From Leptobrachium leishanense (Eukaryota > Chordata > Amphibia > Anura > Megophryidae), in the NCBI GenBank assembly GCA_009667805.1, contig CM019064.1, positions 77,064,400 through 77,128,399 of the forward strand: a DNA stretch of 64,000 bases. The letters run 5' to 3'. The position numbers and the translations under genes are program-made. The notes beneath the pieces were generated by a model. It made no database searches, had not been told where the DNA came from, and saw only the letters and a program-made list of their open reading frames with translations. Shown piece by piece: positions 1-12,394 of this stretch (its first letter is position 1; each line of letters begins with the position of its first letter).

Positions 1-306
1 ATTTTGTACGGATCATCAATAAAACACTTTTTGTGTCTGGACGTTATGTTGGCCGGACATTAGCAGCGTCTGACGTCTCCCAATCACGCACACACCGCTA
101 TGCGGCCGCAGCGCACTCTGTACGTCCGTACTAGCAGTTTGACGTTCTAGAAAAAATGCGTTCGTTTGCCACTTGCGTTGCGCGGACGAACTTTCGTGCG
201 GCCGTACTTCGTGTGTTCCCCGGCATTGTACGTCATTTGCTGCTAGCACGGCCGTGATTTTGTGCGTCTAAACGCACGTTAAAACTGCTTTCGTCTGACC
301 TTAGCC
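1..306 (-). mobile_element. CpG-rich MITE, copy 1, cut by the window edge
   Basis: Closely matches, in inverse orientation, the element at 4423-4849 (corresponding to its first ~308 bp). It ends in CTGACCTTAGCC at 306, followed by TTAA at 307-310. The sequence is unusually rich in CpG for this window. No coding capacity is visible; the open frame at 16-249 is a by-product of base composition. The superfamily is uncertain: the flank could be a TTAA target (piggyBac/Kolobok type) or TAA (Harbinger type). Confidence 0.8.
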
Positions 307-310
307 TTAA

Positions 311-772
311 ACTAGGGAAAACCAGCAACACCATTCCAGATAAAAATTTGTCTCAAATATCGGCACTCGCCGCTCTACTTTTTTAATGGAAATTTGTGTT
401 TCATCGATTCAATTTGAATTTAGTGGTAAAGCAATTTAAAAATAATAATTAAATACTTAATGGTGTTGCTGAATGGATTTTTAGACAGGGAAACATGTTA
501 TATTCTTTTGAAATTACACTGAATACCCTCAATTGTGATATTAGTGCTGATTTAACAATAAAAACATAACCCTAATCCTAACTATAACCCTTGCCCTAAA
601 AGTCCTGACCATTAGTTACTTCTAGTGTTATTTTTACTGTTAGGGTTACTAACAGGTTAATTAGGTACAATTTCAAATAAAAAATAATACCTTTTCTGGC
701 TTATTATTATCGGCCCAAATTTTATGAATAAAGGGCCACTTATAATACGGCTGCAGCTGATTTTTTACATTT
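311..772. other. AT-rich intergenic DNA, nothing recognised
   Basis: No gene, RNA or clear repeat border seen. A stretch near 570-650 has several CCTAA-type words but no regular telomere-like period. Confidence 0.5.
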
Positions 773-1102
773 AAGAAAAAAATCTGAACGAAGGAGTTCA
801 GAGAAAAAAAGTACCATAAATGAAGCCGTATGAGGTACAAGACGGACCTTAAAATACTTTATTGAAAACCTTGTATCTCAAAAGAACATATACCACAAAC
901 AGCCATCATAAAAACCTATATAAATGTAGAGTTGAAGGGTGGTATTGGATTTTGTCAAAAGCCGTGGTGAATTGATATGAATGTTCGTGGTGACCAATAG
1001 ATATTCAGATGGTCAGAAGTCCTCAATCACAGTCAGAGGTCAGAAGTAAATTGTCATACAAGGAGAGTACCCCTAACTTAATCATACTTGTGTGAAACTA
1101 AG

Positions 1103-1944
1103 AGGGTTATTCAAAGAGAATCGAAAAGCCACTGCACGTTCGGTGACTTTTTGTTCTCTTCAATTCGGTGCGATTTGGCAATCCCATTTCGGCGACACTG
1201 TGGTGTGTTCAGCGAGCATCACAGGGCCGTCGTAGTGCAGGGAAAAGCTGCCGAAAACGCACCGCAAAACCCAGGCGAATGCACACCGAAACCCGCAAAA
1301 AAAATCTGGATTAACCCCGCCGAAGACATCAAAGAAACCCGAGCAGGAGCCGATCACAGCGCAGAGCAGCTGCCGAAAAAACCCAACACCACAGACGAAT
1401 GGAGTGAAAAAAAAAACAGTTTGCTTGAATGTTTGAAAAATGAAACGCTGTTTGCAAACAAACTACTGAGCGAAAATGTCTTAAATCTACATATAAGATC
1501 CAATGAATGATAATAAAAAGGGCTGTTACAGGAAAAAGAAAAAACTATTTAAAAAAAAAGAATGTTTGCAAAAAATCCCAAAAAATGCCTAAAAGATCGT
1601 AAAAAAAATCTATAAATAAAGAGACTTTTTACTGCAGAATATTATAATGAACGGTTTATTAGATATTGAATTAAAACGGGAATATTTTTAACATTGAAGC
1701 CTATGGGATTCGCCTGAATAAACCTGCCGAATTAAACCACCGAATGGCAGGGCAATTTGACAACTTTTCACTGCTGGGTTTTGCTCTCTGAATAGCCGAA
1801 GCATTGCTTCTCTATGGGGATTCACTGCACTCGAACAGGCACCAAAAAAGGCACCGTATGTGCAGGCAATTCGCCAGGATTTGGCGAATTGCCTGCTCTC
1901 TGGATAGCCTAATGGCCCCAATTCGGAGCTCTTTGAATAACCCT
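1103..1944. mobile_element. Nested element with AGGGTTATTCAAAGAG termini
   Basis: Starts AGGGTTATTCAAAGAG and ends in its inverse, CTCTTTGAATAACCCT. It lies inside the interior of the larger inverted-repeat element. A short perfect hairpin (CAGGCAATTCGCCA.. / ..TGGCGAATTGCCTG) lies at about 1862-1893. The 140-codon open frame at 1088-1510 starts just outside it and resembles no family I know; I treat it as chance. Confidence 0.6.
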
Positions 1945-2243
1945 GTAAGTATATCAAGAAGGTCACCTAATTGAGGTGAAGAGTCAATTCTCAACACAGA
2001 AGCCCATAATTAGTGTCTTCATTAGTTTAGTTCTATCTATACTGTCTTATTTCAAATTTAAAGGTTACACCTTCAAAGATAGTAGTAGAGCAGTTAACTC
2101 TAAACCAATCTAGGGCGAGTTGCAAAGCATTATCTATTGGTCACCACGAGCATTCATATCAATTCACCACAGCTTTTGACAAAATCCAATACCACCCTTC
2201 AACTCTACATTTATATAGGTTTTTATGATGTCTGTTTGTGGTA

Positions 2244-2790
2244 CCATAGATACTCGAGTATAGCGCGACCCGAATATAACGCAATGGATAGAGATATATT
2301 ATGGAAATGAGAGAATACTCAAGACTCGAATATAATGCGAGGAACAAAATTATACTGTACCGGTAAACAATTAAAATCCTTCCAGGTTCTCTTAACGCAG
2401 TCAGGCTCCCCCTCAGAACAGGGTGCTCTGCTTTAGAATGATTGCAGTTGTTACGAAGTATGAAGCCGCTGGCTATCCGTCTTCTTTACTAGTGATTAGA
2501 TGGCCAGCGGAGACGAGCGAGGTGAATGATTGGCTTAAACCGAGCGTGCTCTCTGGCCGTGATGGATCCCACCTCTCCCGAATCCAGGAGTTCCAGAAGT
2601 GTTCGGAAGCATCAGGGAGCCAGCATTCACGTCAGCGAGACTACCGCAACTCCCGTGAGACTTGGGATCCAGAGCAAGGCTAGTTTTTTTTTTTTAACGC
2701 GATGCAGATGTCTCAAATATAACGCGACCCCTCCAATTTTAAGGCAATTTTTTGTCACCAAAATCTAGCGGTATACTCGAGTATCTACAG
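2244..2790. mobile_element. TA-flanked MITE (Tc/mariner or pogo type), copy 1
   Basis: Flanked by TA at 2242-2243 and 2791-2792. Its inverted termini are built on TAGATACTCGAGTATA. A second copy lies at 40260-40791 in nos2 intron 6. The left arm of the host inverted repeat shows the unoccupied site (TGTTTGTGGTATATGTTCT near 884-902), so this insertion is younger than the host element. No transposase frame is seen. The TA target and palindromic termini suggest the mariner/pogo group. Confidence 0.75.
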
Positions 2791-2892
2791 TATATGTTCT
2801 AAAGTATTTTACAGTCCGTCTTGTACCTCATACGGCTTCATTTACTGTACTTTTTTTCTCTGAACTCCTTCGATCAGATTTTTTCTTGAATA

Positions 2893-3491
2893 AAGTTGAG
2901 GGTTTAATCCCTATTTAAGCTACCTATTGGCCTCAATCTTTCTTCCTTTTTGATTTTTTTCATTTGAATCATCTGATATTTTGAAGAAATATCTGTCGAA
3001 ACTGATATTTGTTCTTAAAAATCTTCTGAGAGAATCAAATGAAGCCCAAAGAGTGTAATGTGTTCTTTTTCTATAGCTTAGAATGCAGCATGTTAAAAAT
3101 GGATTCAGCTCAATTTAAAGAAAGTTCTATATTATTGGGCATCTAGCAACAGTAATTCTAAAACAAAACACTTACTTCTCCTCCCACCATAATGCAGTGG
3201 TGGTTTTATTAAGAACAGACATCTACTAAAATGGCATTGCTTATTACCTTGTTGAGACCCCCTTTATTCCAGTATTTAGAACTCTTTGAAGTAGGGAATT
3301 TTATAGATTTTTAGTTTTTTCCCAGATGGACCTGGTAGAAGATCGATGACGGGCCGAAAAACACATTGTGCCCTATATATGATTTGTTTTCTGCAATATT
3401 TTGTTTCTTTTATTTTTAAATTATTATTAATAAACCTAGCCTTTTGGCTTCTTGCGGAGCCACCACCTGTTGGCGCTGTATATGTTTTTTT
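2893..3491. other. Intergenic, no gene recognised
   Basis: AT-rich sequence without a supportable feature. Confidence 0.4.
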
Positions 3492-3681
3492 TGAGAAAGT
3501 ATTGTACCAGAAAGGATACATTGAGAGTTCTTTTGTTTTCAAATAAAGTATGTCCTGGGTGGCGAGTATGTACCGTTAGGTGTCTTGCCCAAGGACACTT
3601 ACTGGAGAGGTGCTCTTGCCGGGATTCAAACCCGTGTCTCCACAGTCATAGAGCAGTGATGTTACCTCTACTCCACCCATC
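3492..3681 (-). mobile_element. tRNA-derived SINE, copy 1
   Basis: Read on the minus strand it has a tRNA-like head with a pol III B-box-like GGTTTGAATCC, the body word CCTTGGGCAAGACACC, and a tail (GGACATACTT..AATGTATCCTT) shared with the LINE at 37779-38516. Two more copies are at 13122-13292 and 48922-49127. This copy has decayed in the tail. Confidence 0.8.
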
Positions 3682-4344
3682 TGGTATAAGTACCTGTAAC
3701 TTTAACATTTCTCTTAGCCTAGCTAATCCAAATTCTGTTTTCTCTAGTCTGATGCGTTTAATCTGCAAATTGGTCATCGTTAAATACAAAACTCAAAACA
3801 ACTTAAAAACACTTAAGACGCAAATGAATGAACGCATTAATTTTTCCTTTCTATCAGTCGTCCTTAAAGCTATTTCAGTGCTGCACGTGATATAAAGGTG
3901 CCAAAGGAAAATTTCAAATCTACTTTCCTATCTGCCACGCAAAGAAAAGGCTAAATAGCTGCTCATGGACATTTATTTCGTGGAAAATGTCTTTTTAGGT
4001 ATTTTATGTAACAAACTCACATAAAAAACTGTTATGTTATGAAGTCAGAATGGAAACGGAAAACAACAACAAAGCTGGGTTAACAGTATTAAACACACCA
4101 TGAAGACTCAGACTTAAAGAAGTCTGCACATGGAAAAACCAACAAGCGATGTCTGGAATATGAAATACTGGAAATTCCCAAGCCAGGAAGACGCCAAATA
4201 GATGCGTCTAGTAAATGTGTATCTACATATGTGGAGCCAGATGGATCTTCCTTCGGCACTCAACACCTGCTTGAAACGGATACTACTAATTCCTGTATTC
4301 TGAAGTTAACAGAAATAAAGGTCCATATTACAATGTTGGTGCTA
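3682..4344. other. Intergenic, no gene recognised
   Basis: No coding, RNA or clear repeat signal seen. Confidence 0.4.
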
Positions 4345-4418
4345 ACTTAACCAGAGCTGTTGTAAACTGAAAACCTCCATAGGCTATAATGGCTCGAGGA
4401 AGTTTACAACAGCTCTGG
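4345..4418. repeat. Foldback element, CCAGAGCT family, internal fragment
   Basis: A hairpin: AACCAGAGCTGTTGTAAACT at the left is matched by AGTTTACAACAGCTCTGGTT at the right, with a loop of about 35 nt. It is the inner part of the foldback family seen at 45871, 50152 and 58105. It abuts the CpG-rich MITE at 4423. Confidence 0.7.
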
Positions 4419-4422
4419 TTAA

Positions 4423-4849
4423 GGCTAAGGTCAGCCGAAAGCATTTTTAACGTGCGTTTAACCGCACGAAATCACGGCCGTGCTAGCAGCAAATGACGTC
4501 CAATGCCGGGTAACATACGAAGAACGGCCGCACGAAAGTTCGTCCGCGCAACGCAAGTGGCAAACGAACGCATTTTTTCTAGAACGTCAAACCGCTACTA
4601 CTGACGTACAGAGTGCGCTGCGTCCGCATAGCGGCGTGTTTGCGTGATTGGGAGACGTCAGACGCTGCACACGTCCGGCCAACATAACGTCCAGACGCAA
4701 AAAGGGTTTTATTGATGATCCGTACAAAATCACGGACGAAAATACGCATCGTATGACTGCTATCGCGTATTCCGTGAAAAAATACGTCCATTCGTTCGAA
4801 CGCACTTTTTCACGGACAACGTGAAAAATGCGTTAGTCTGACCCTAGCC
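4423..4849 (+). mobile_element. CpG-rich MITE, copy 2, full length
   Basis: A 427-bp element from GGCTAAGGTCAG to its inverse CTGACCCTAGCC. Terminal inverted repeats are about 30 bp and include GCATTTTT.ACGT. The left flank is TTAA and the right TAAG. It carries many CpG dinucleotides and a long match to 1-306 in inverse orientation. No protein is supported. Confidence 0.8.
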
Positions 4850-5319
4850 TAAGTTACCACCAACTATGTAATATGGCCCCAATAGCAATAAATTGTCAAC
4901 ACTTTTACTACCAAAGTCGAGTTAACTCGATTTTGCTTTGTAATACATGGGAAAGCAAATATTATCATATCAAATCCCCCTTTTGCATTTCTCTTTAAGG
5001 CAGGTTTTGTGTGCCCCTTACGAAGAACCAAAATTCACTGTGAAAAATCACTCCTATTTCTCTATAATACAGTAAAACAAGCTGCAAAGAGCATGTGACA
5101 CCAACAGACGGTGGGCATAAGTAGGTAAATAAATATTAGAGTTATAAAATGTATTGGTATCTGTGAGCTGGGATCCAATGAACACACTGTCTTTATAAAC
5201 CAGTGTCCTTTTTAGTTCTAGGTCTAGCAAAAACAAGATAAAAGCAGGGGTCAAGTCCTGGGGAAAAAAGTGAGGGAACTCACAACCCACAACCCCCATT
5301 ACCCGAAGAGACAAAAAAA

Positions 5320-5320
<1 letters not shown>
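4850..5320. other. Intergenic, no gene recognised
   Basis: Nothing supportable is seen before the TA microsatellite. Confidence 0.4.
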
Positions 5321-5382
<62 letters not shown>

Positions 5383-5383
5383 C
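5321..5383. repeat. (TA)n microsatellite
   Basis: About 31 TA units with one CA interruption. It is followed at once by a C-rich stretch and a minisatellite. Confidence 0.95.
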
Positions 5384-5394
5384 ACCCCCCTCGA

Positions 5395-5800
5395 GAATCA
5401 TGTATAACCAGGCACAGACGCCCCAGAATTTAACATAGCCAGGCACAGATCCCTAGAATTGAACATAGCCCAGCACAGACCCCCAGAATTAATTATAACC
5501 AGGCACATACCCCCCCAGAATTAATTATAGCCAGGCAGGGACCCCCAGAATTAATTATAACCAGCCACATGCCCCCCAGAATTAATTATAGCCATACAGA
5601 CCCCCATAATTAATTATAACCAGCCACATGCCCCCCAGAATTAATTATAGCCGAACTGGGACTCCCAGAATTAATTATAACCTGCCACATGACCCCCCAG
5701 AATTAATTATAGCCAGGCAGGGACCCCCAGAATTAATTATAACCAGCGACATGCCCCCAGAATTAATTATAGCCAGACAGGGACCACCAGAATTATACTT
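5395..5800. repeat. Minisatellite, unit about 29-31 bp
   Basis: About 13 imperfect tandem units with core CCCAGAATTAATTATA followed by CCAGSCACATGCCC or CCAGGCAGGGACC. Two unit types largely alternate (CACATGC and CAGGGAC), suggesting a higher-order unit of about 60 bp. Open frames through it are repeats of the same few residues and are not genes. Confidence 0.9.
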
Positions 5801-6560
5801 ACTTAGCCTGCAGACCTCAGAACTGCCATGTTCCTTGGAGCAGCTCAGACGTGCTCCTGCACGCGGCCACCTCCTCAGCCCTCTGAAGGCTGTGATGCGC
5901 TCTCGCGAGATCTCAGCTGTAGGCTGCGTCACAGCCTTCAGACTGGATTGAGGAGGCAGCTGCGCGAGGAGGGCTCACGCAGCGCTCGGGGGAATGTGGA
6001 CAGTGAAGCTGCTCACAGCCCCAGCTGCCCGCAGCGGGGACCTGTGTTCCCGCAACGTTCCCGCTGTGGGAGAAGTGCGGGAACGCCATTCCCGTACGTT
6101 CCCGCAGGACTCGACCCCTGGATAAACGTTTAATCGGCTGTTAATATGTGTTGATAATGTGCTAATCTTGTCCAGGGGCGCATCGGGCATTCGGGCACTG
6201 CCCGAGTGCCCGGATGGGAGGGGGGCCCGGATTGGCTCTGCTGCCCCTGCAGGACATGCATGGAGCGTCATGGGGATTCCCTCCCCAGCGCTCTGGACGC
6301 TCCATGTCTGTTCTGTGCTGCAGGGGGGAGCGGAGGGAAAGATAGGGTTGTTCCTCAACCCTATGCCCTGCTATAGATCAGTCAGGGCAGATCATCTTCC
6401 CCACAGCAGCAGCATCCTGTCAGCTGACAGCAAACAGACTTCCTGCACGCAGCTGGAGGGAGTGCTGGGCCCCCTGAGAGGCCACCATGCAGCTTCTTCA
6501 TGCATCATGAGGAACTGCAGATCCCAGCAGAAGACAAGCCCTGTTAAATGCTTGACCTGA
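5801..6560. repeat. GC-rich segment with several inverted repeats
   Basis: Contains a stem at 5869-5956 (CCTCCTCA .. GAAGGCTGTGATGC matched by its inverse), a cluster of CCCGCA/ACGTTCCCG words at 6045-6110, and a stem at 6247-6325 (CTGCAG..CATGGAGCGT matched by its inverse). High CpG content makes open frames on both strands. I see no splice-bounded exon or known protein. Confidence 0.55.
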
Positions 6561-6599
6561 GTGGTGAGTACACAGACACACACACTGCCTCTACACACA

Positions 6600-6822
6600 C
6601 ACCCCCCTCATTCATTACACCCCCTCTCATTCACTACACCCCCTATCATTCATTACACCCCCCTCATTCATTGCACTGCTCTCATTATTTACACTCCCTC
6701 TCATTCATTACACCCCCTCTCATTATTTACACCTCCTCTCATTCATTACACCTCCCTCATTATTTACACCCCCTCTCATTATTTACACCCCCTCATTATT
6801 TACACCTCCTCTCATGGACTAC
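6600..6822. repeat. Minisatellite, unit about 17-20 bp
   Basis: Tandem CATTCATTACACCCCCTCT and CATTATTTACACC variants, about 11 units. Apparent frames of HYTPPLI-type repeats come from this. Confidence 0.9.
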
Positions 6823-7049
6823 ACATTTAGCAACTACATAATGCACATATATTTTAGTGCTATTCTTGCTTCACAAAATACATAAGGGGTTATTCACTAA
6901 ACACCGAATTGGCCCCGAATTCTAACGAACGCTGAATTTCACTGTTCAATTTCGGGGCAATTCATCTGTCCGCTAAGCTGTCAATTCAACATTGCGTGCG
7001 GCACCGAAGTTGTCCCATAGAAGACTATTTATTAAATTATTTTATTTTA

Positions 7050-7132
7050 TTTATTTATTTATTTATTAAGGATTTTACCAGGAAGGATACATTGAGATTT
7101 CTCTCGTTTTCAAGTATGTCCTGGCTTCAAGA
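7050..7132 (-). mobile_element. Solitary LINE/SINE 3' tail
   Basis: On the minus strand this reads CCAGGACATACTTGAAAACG..AATGTATCCTTCCTGGTAAAATCC, then an (AATA)n run. It matches the tail of the LINE at 37779-38516 and ends the same way. It is an extremely 5'-truncated insertion. Confidence 0.85.
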
Positions 7133-7185
7133 CTATTGTGTCTTCTATTCACAGAATGCCGAATTGCACCGAAACTACCGACAAA

Positions 7186-8085
7186 TAGACTTGTGCACCG
7201 ATTTTTTTTTCGGTTCGATTCGGTTCGATTTGTTCGGATGTGTAAAATTTTCGATTCGGCTCCTTTCGACCGATTTCTGTTTCGATTCGGTTCGGTTCGG
7301 CTCGTTTTTCGTGTACATTTTTTTTTCGGAATATCGACCATTTTTTGTGTTTTCGGTTCACTTTGCTCGTTTTTTGTATCGACTTTTTGTGATTTCGGAA
7401 ATTTTCGGTTTTTTCGGAAAGTCTGTTCTCCTCGTTTCAAAGTGTCTAACTCTATTCGTTTTGACGTAAACTACTATGGTTTACTTTTTTTATACTTTAT
7501 ATATTTTTTTATAATAAATTTTTGGTTTGTTTTTCGGATCCGATAATTCATTCTGTCGATACGATAATTCTGGCGATTCTATTGTGTTTTTTTTTATTAA
7601 ATAAAAGATTAAATAAAGATCTTTTTTTTCTTATGAATATACATTTCACAACTTTATTTAATCAGATTAAAATGTTATGAAAGCCAAGGAACAAAAAAAA
7701 TGAACAAAACGATTTAAAAAACGCTAAACTGGCCCAAATGGTCTAACTTTAAAAATAAGAACCAGAACAAAAGGTTTTAAAACGGTAAAATAGTTGATCA
7801 AAAATACACATTTACAAATACAAAATTTACAGAATCAGCGATATAACCGATAAATATACGATGTCCAGAATTACCGAAATGGAACCGAAATCACGAATGG
7901 AACCGAAATCATGAATAGAGCGAAAATAAATTTCGATTTGACACATTTCAAGTCCATTCGAAAATTCCGAAAATATTTAGTTTCGGCTCGGAGAACTTTT
8001 TGGATCTGTCGGACGGATCCGAAAACACGAATCGGGAAATTTCGTGAAAATTCCGAAATTCCGAAACCCGAAACACACATCTCTA
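7186..8085. mobile_element. hAT-type non-autonomous transposon with perfect 8-bp TSD
   Basis: Begins TAGACTTGTGCACCG and ends CACACATCTCTA, flanked by identical 8-bp copies of CCGACAAA at 7178-7185 and 8086-8093. The interior is rich in TTCGGTTCG on the left and CCGAAA on the right, a large imperfect inverted repeat. No transposase is recognisable; frames across the TTCGGTTCG tracts are simple-sequence artefacts. Confidence 0.8.
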
Positions 8086-8575
8086 CCGACAAAATGTCCT
8101 GATATTAGGTGTTTCAATTCAACACGTTTAAAAAGGTGAATCCCATAGGTTTCAATGCAAAAAAGTAATATCTGTTGTTAAAAAAAATATGAAAATTGTT
8201 TATTCTTTTTAGTTTTTGCAAAACCCATTTTTTATTTTAATTTTTAAAAGACCTTTTTGTATTCTTTTGTATTATTTAGACGACATTTTTGTTTTTTGAA
8301 AAGACTTCTTTTATTTATTATTAGGAAAATAAGAGACTTATTTTATTTTTACAATATGTTGGAATTCCCTGATGCCAATTTGGCACAATTCACACACAAT
8401 TTGGCAGTTATCGATACATTTTTGCTTTGGTGAGTCCAATTTCGGCAAAATACCGCGACCATTCGCTAAATAGTGAATTCGCCATATTTCCGGAGAAATG
8501 GAATTGCCAAAGAAACCCGAAATGTGGCAAAACACAAAGCACCGAAATGGCACGCAATGTGAATAGACCTATAAT

Positions 8576-9957
8576 GTAGCTAGTTACCAGTTCCTCGTGC
8601 ACTATGACTGTTTATGAAAGTTTTGTTATTGGACCATGACTAGCCTTATATTTCCTTGTTGGTTTTGTTGATTGTGTTGATTTCCACATACTGAGCCTAG
8701 TTCCTTTTCGCAAAATAGTCTTGTGCTATTATTGATGCATCTTCAAAATAATAGCACATTAAAATGAAATATTTGTATGTTGCAAATACACATTATACTC
8801 AGCGGGTTAGTCACTGTGTGATGGCATATACCATAGCTGCCAGCAAAGGCGAAAATCTTCAATTATGAAGCTGAAGCCAGTGCAGCTTTGTGGCTGAGGT
8901 TGTCTGTAGGTTTTATATAGATTAAGAATATACTTTCGATAATTCGACTCTCGTACGTGTATGGGAACTTTTGAGTTTTGTTGTAACTCTTCTTAAATTT
9001 TTTTGAAATAAATAAATAATAATTGGGCTAGATTCCAAGCCAGATGTAACTTTTACCAGAGCTATGTTAAACATAACACCTCGTCGTGATGATGCAGAGC
9101 CGCCGGGACCTTTAAATTAGGAGCACGCGCTGTACACCGTGACTTGCCATGGAGTTTCATTCCCGCATTGCTAGCTTACCGAATCAGTTTGTATACTTGT
9201 TACTGACCCTGCTTGTTCTGAGGACCCGATCTGTTGCCGGCATTGCCTGCCATTTGACTATTCTCTCTGTGTACTCCCTGCCTGTTCTGTTTGCCTCCTG
9301 TTGCTACTGGTGTGCGCCAATTCTCACCATATACAGTAGCGCAGTACTAGTGCCTAACCTTTGTTGACCCGGTTTTGTTATAACAACTACTCTCGCTCTG
9401 TGCCCCTGTCTGGTATATTCCGCTGCTTGTTACTGCTGGTGCGCTTCCATCCTGCCATACACTATAGTGCAGTAATATTTGGATGCACTGCCACTGACGT
9501 GTGTACCAGATTCCAATCATTTTAATATTTGAATGCAGAGTCCACCCCTGCACTCTTCCACAATACCTCAGAGGGGTTACGGTGTGAAGGCACTAGCTGG
9601 CACCAAAGGTCCAATTTTAATGCACCTGTTGTTACTTTCATCCAAAGCCTGCATAAGATTCACCATAATTTAGCGAAAAAATCACTAAACTTGTTCAGCG
9701 TGTCCTAAAACTTCTCTTTTCATACAGGCTGCTACCCCAAGCAGTTGTTTATTAATAGATTAAAGGAAAAACATTTACCGTCATTTGAAATGTCATTTTT
9801 TTCTTTTTAAATGTTTCTATACATCCTACAAATCTGCCACTTCACGGGCAGGTTATGGGGACCTCCTTGGCACGATATTTGAAGGAATTTTTTGTTTTTT
9901 TCTTAACCTTTATTTCATGGAAAAATCACTGTTCCCTTAAAAACAGTTTTTTTTACT
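8576..9957. other. Intergenic, no gene recognised
   Basis: A partial foldback-family fragment lies near 9030-9075 (GATTCCAAGCCAGATGTAA). The stretch 9110-9560 is less AT-rich and has an open frame of 72 codons at 9149-9367, but no motif. It could be a retroelement LTR fragment; I cannot support that. Confidence 0.4.
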
Positions 9958-9959
9958 TA

Positions 9960-10190
9960 TTTTCTTTGTTTACTGTCCCCCAGGACACGACCCGGACCCC
10001 CATACACCTTTTATGGCAAATATCTTGCATATATGCCCTCTCGGAGGGCACTCTAAAAATCTAACGATCGTGTCCCATTGATTTGCATTGAGTTCGAATC
10101 GTGTTCGCGTTCGAATCCGAACTTTTAGAAATGTTCGTGTTCGAATGCGAACCAAACACTGGGGTGTTCGGCCCATCACTAATTGTAAAG
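9960..10190 (-). mobile_element. GTTCG-rich transposon fragment
   Basis: On the minus strand it starts AGTGATGGGCCGAACACCCC and continues with repeated TTCG/CGAA words, a pattern typical of hAT-like MITEs in vertebrates. The other end and any TSD are not clear. Confidence 0.5.
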
Positions 10191-10754
10191 AGACGTTATG
10201 GGCATCCTGTATATAAGGAACATTAAAGATGTATAATTTTGTGCCTTGAGACACCAGATACTGTTGAGTTACATAGACAAAAGGTCTACAGAGACACAAT
10301 TAATGTACATGGCAATAGATTACTCCAAAATAAATATTCTATTGCCAGTTTGGCAAAGGTAAATTTAAGAAAGATATAAAAGTTACTTTAGCTATAATTT
10401 ACTAAATTGCAATGTATAAATCAAAATCTACACGTGGTCAGAGCACTGATTTATTTTTATGCTGAACACTTCCTTGTATAGTTACTGTATACCTTCCTGG
10501 AGGTTTGTGGAAAGGAGAGCAATGCTCAGGTGTTGACACTATCCTGTGACTTCTAAATATTATGCTTCCACTTCCTCCTAGTTATCACCTATTAAAGAGT
10601 TCACATGATCAAATGGTTTTAAGTGTCAGAGCATCATAAATCATTGTGCCTTTTATTATGCTTTATATGGATTTTATTGAAGTCTGGTGTTGATCATGTA
10701 TTAAATTTCTCTGAAATACACAATTTGGTTAAATTCTCAGTTTTGCGATGAATA
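10191..10754. other. Intergenic, no gene recognised
   Basis: Ordinary AT-rich sequence up to the Tc1 insertion site. Confidence 0.4.
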
Positions 10755-10756
10755 TA

Positions 10757-10970
10757 CAGTCATGGCCAAAATTGTTGGCACCCCAGACATTTTTCCAGAA
10801 AATCAAGTATTTCTCACAGAAAAGTATTGCAGTAACACATGTTTTGCTATACACATGTTTATTCCCTTTATGTGTTTTGGAACAAAACAAAAAAAGGGAG
10901 GGAAAAAAGCAAATTGGACATAATGTCACACAAAACTCCAAAAATGGTCTGGACAAAATTCTTGGCACCC
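10757..10970 (+). repeat. Tc1 left terminal inverted repeat
   Basis: Starts CAGTCATGGCCAAAATTGTT and ends at CTTGGCACCC. The outer and inner direct repeats are at about 10764-10784 and 10952-10970. In related IR/DR transposons these are the transposase binding sites. Confidence 0.92.
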
Positions 10971-11139
10971 TTTCAAAATTGTGGATAAATAAGATTGTTT
11001 CAAGCATGTGATGCTCCTGTAAACTCGCATGGGGCAACTAACAGGTGTGGGCAATATAAAAATCACACCTGAAAGCAGAAAAAAAGGAGAGAAGTTCACT
11101 TAGTCTTTGCATTGTGTGTCTGTGTGTACCACACTACGC

Positions 11140-12174
<1,035 letters not shown>

Positions 12175-12179
12175 TTTAA

Positions 12180-12392
12180 GGGTGCCAAGAATTTTGTCCA
12201 GCCCATTTTTGGAGTTTTGTGTGACATTATGTCCAATTTGCTTTTTTCCCTCCTTTTTTTGTTTTGTTCCAATACACACAAAGGGAATAAACATGTGTAT
12301 AGCAAAACATGTGTTACTGCAATACTTTTCTGTGAGAAATACTTGATTTTCTGGAAAAATGTCTGGGGTGCCAACAATTTCAGCCATGACTG
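12180..12392 (-). repeat. Tc1 right terminal inverted repeat
   Basis: Inverse of 10757-10970, ending AGCCATGACTG just before TA. It differs from the left repeat at a small number of positions. Confidence 0.92.
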
Positions 12393-12394
12393 TA

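Larger units (their letters stand above)
773..2891. mobile_element. Inverted-repeat element with long arms, carrying two nested insertions
   Basis: The left arm (773-1004) and right arm (2131-2891) are inverted copies. The right arm is split by the element at 2244-2790. Without that insert the arms are about 210-230 bp and clearly alike, for example TGTACCTCATACGGCTTCAT in one and its complement in the other. The 1.1-kb interior holds another terminal-inverted-repeat element (1103-1944). No transposase is recognisable, so this is a non-autonomous DNA element or an old inverted duplication. Confidence 0.75.
6888..8575. mobile_element. Composite element hosting a LINE tail and a hAT insertion
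   Basis: The outer borders are GGGTTATTCACTAAACACCG near 6890 and GTGAATAGACCTATAATG near 8560, weakly inverted. A LINE 3' tail (7050-7132, minus) and a hAT element (7186-8085) sit inside. The outer sequence resumes after the hAT with words such as CCGAAATGGCACGC. The outer borders are the uncertain part. Confidence 0.5.

Noticed and set aside
1088..1510. 140-codon + strand frame as a small gene
   Set aside because: It overlaps the end of a transposable element and has no recognisable motif, promoter or splice context.
5395..5800. CRISPR array
   Set aside because: Units are contiguous without unique spacers, and the DNA is vertebrate; it is a minisatellite.
6996..7546. Phe/Arg-rich frames over 6996-7546
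   Set aside because: They read through the TTCGGTTCG simple repeats of a hAT element in several phases.
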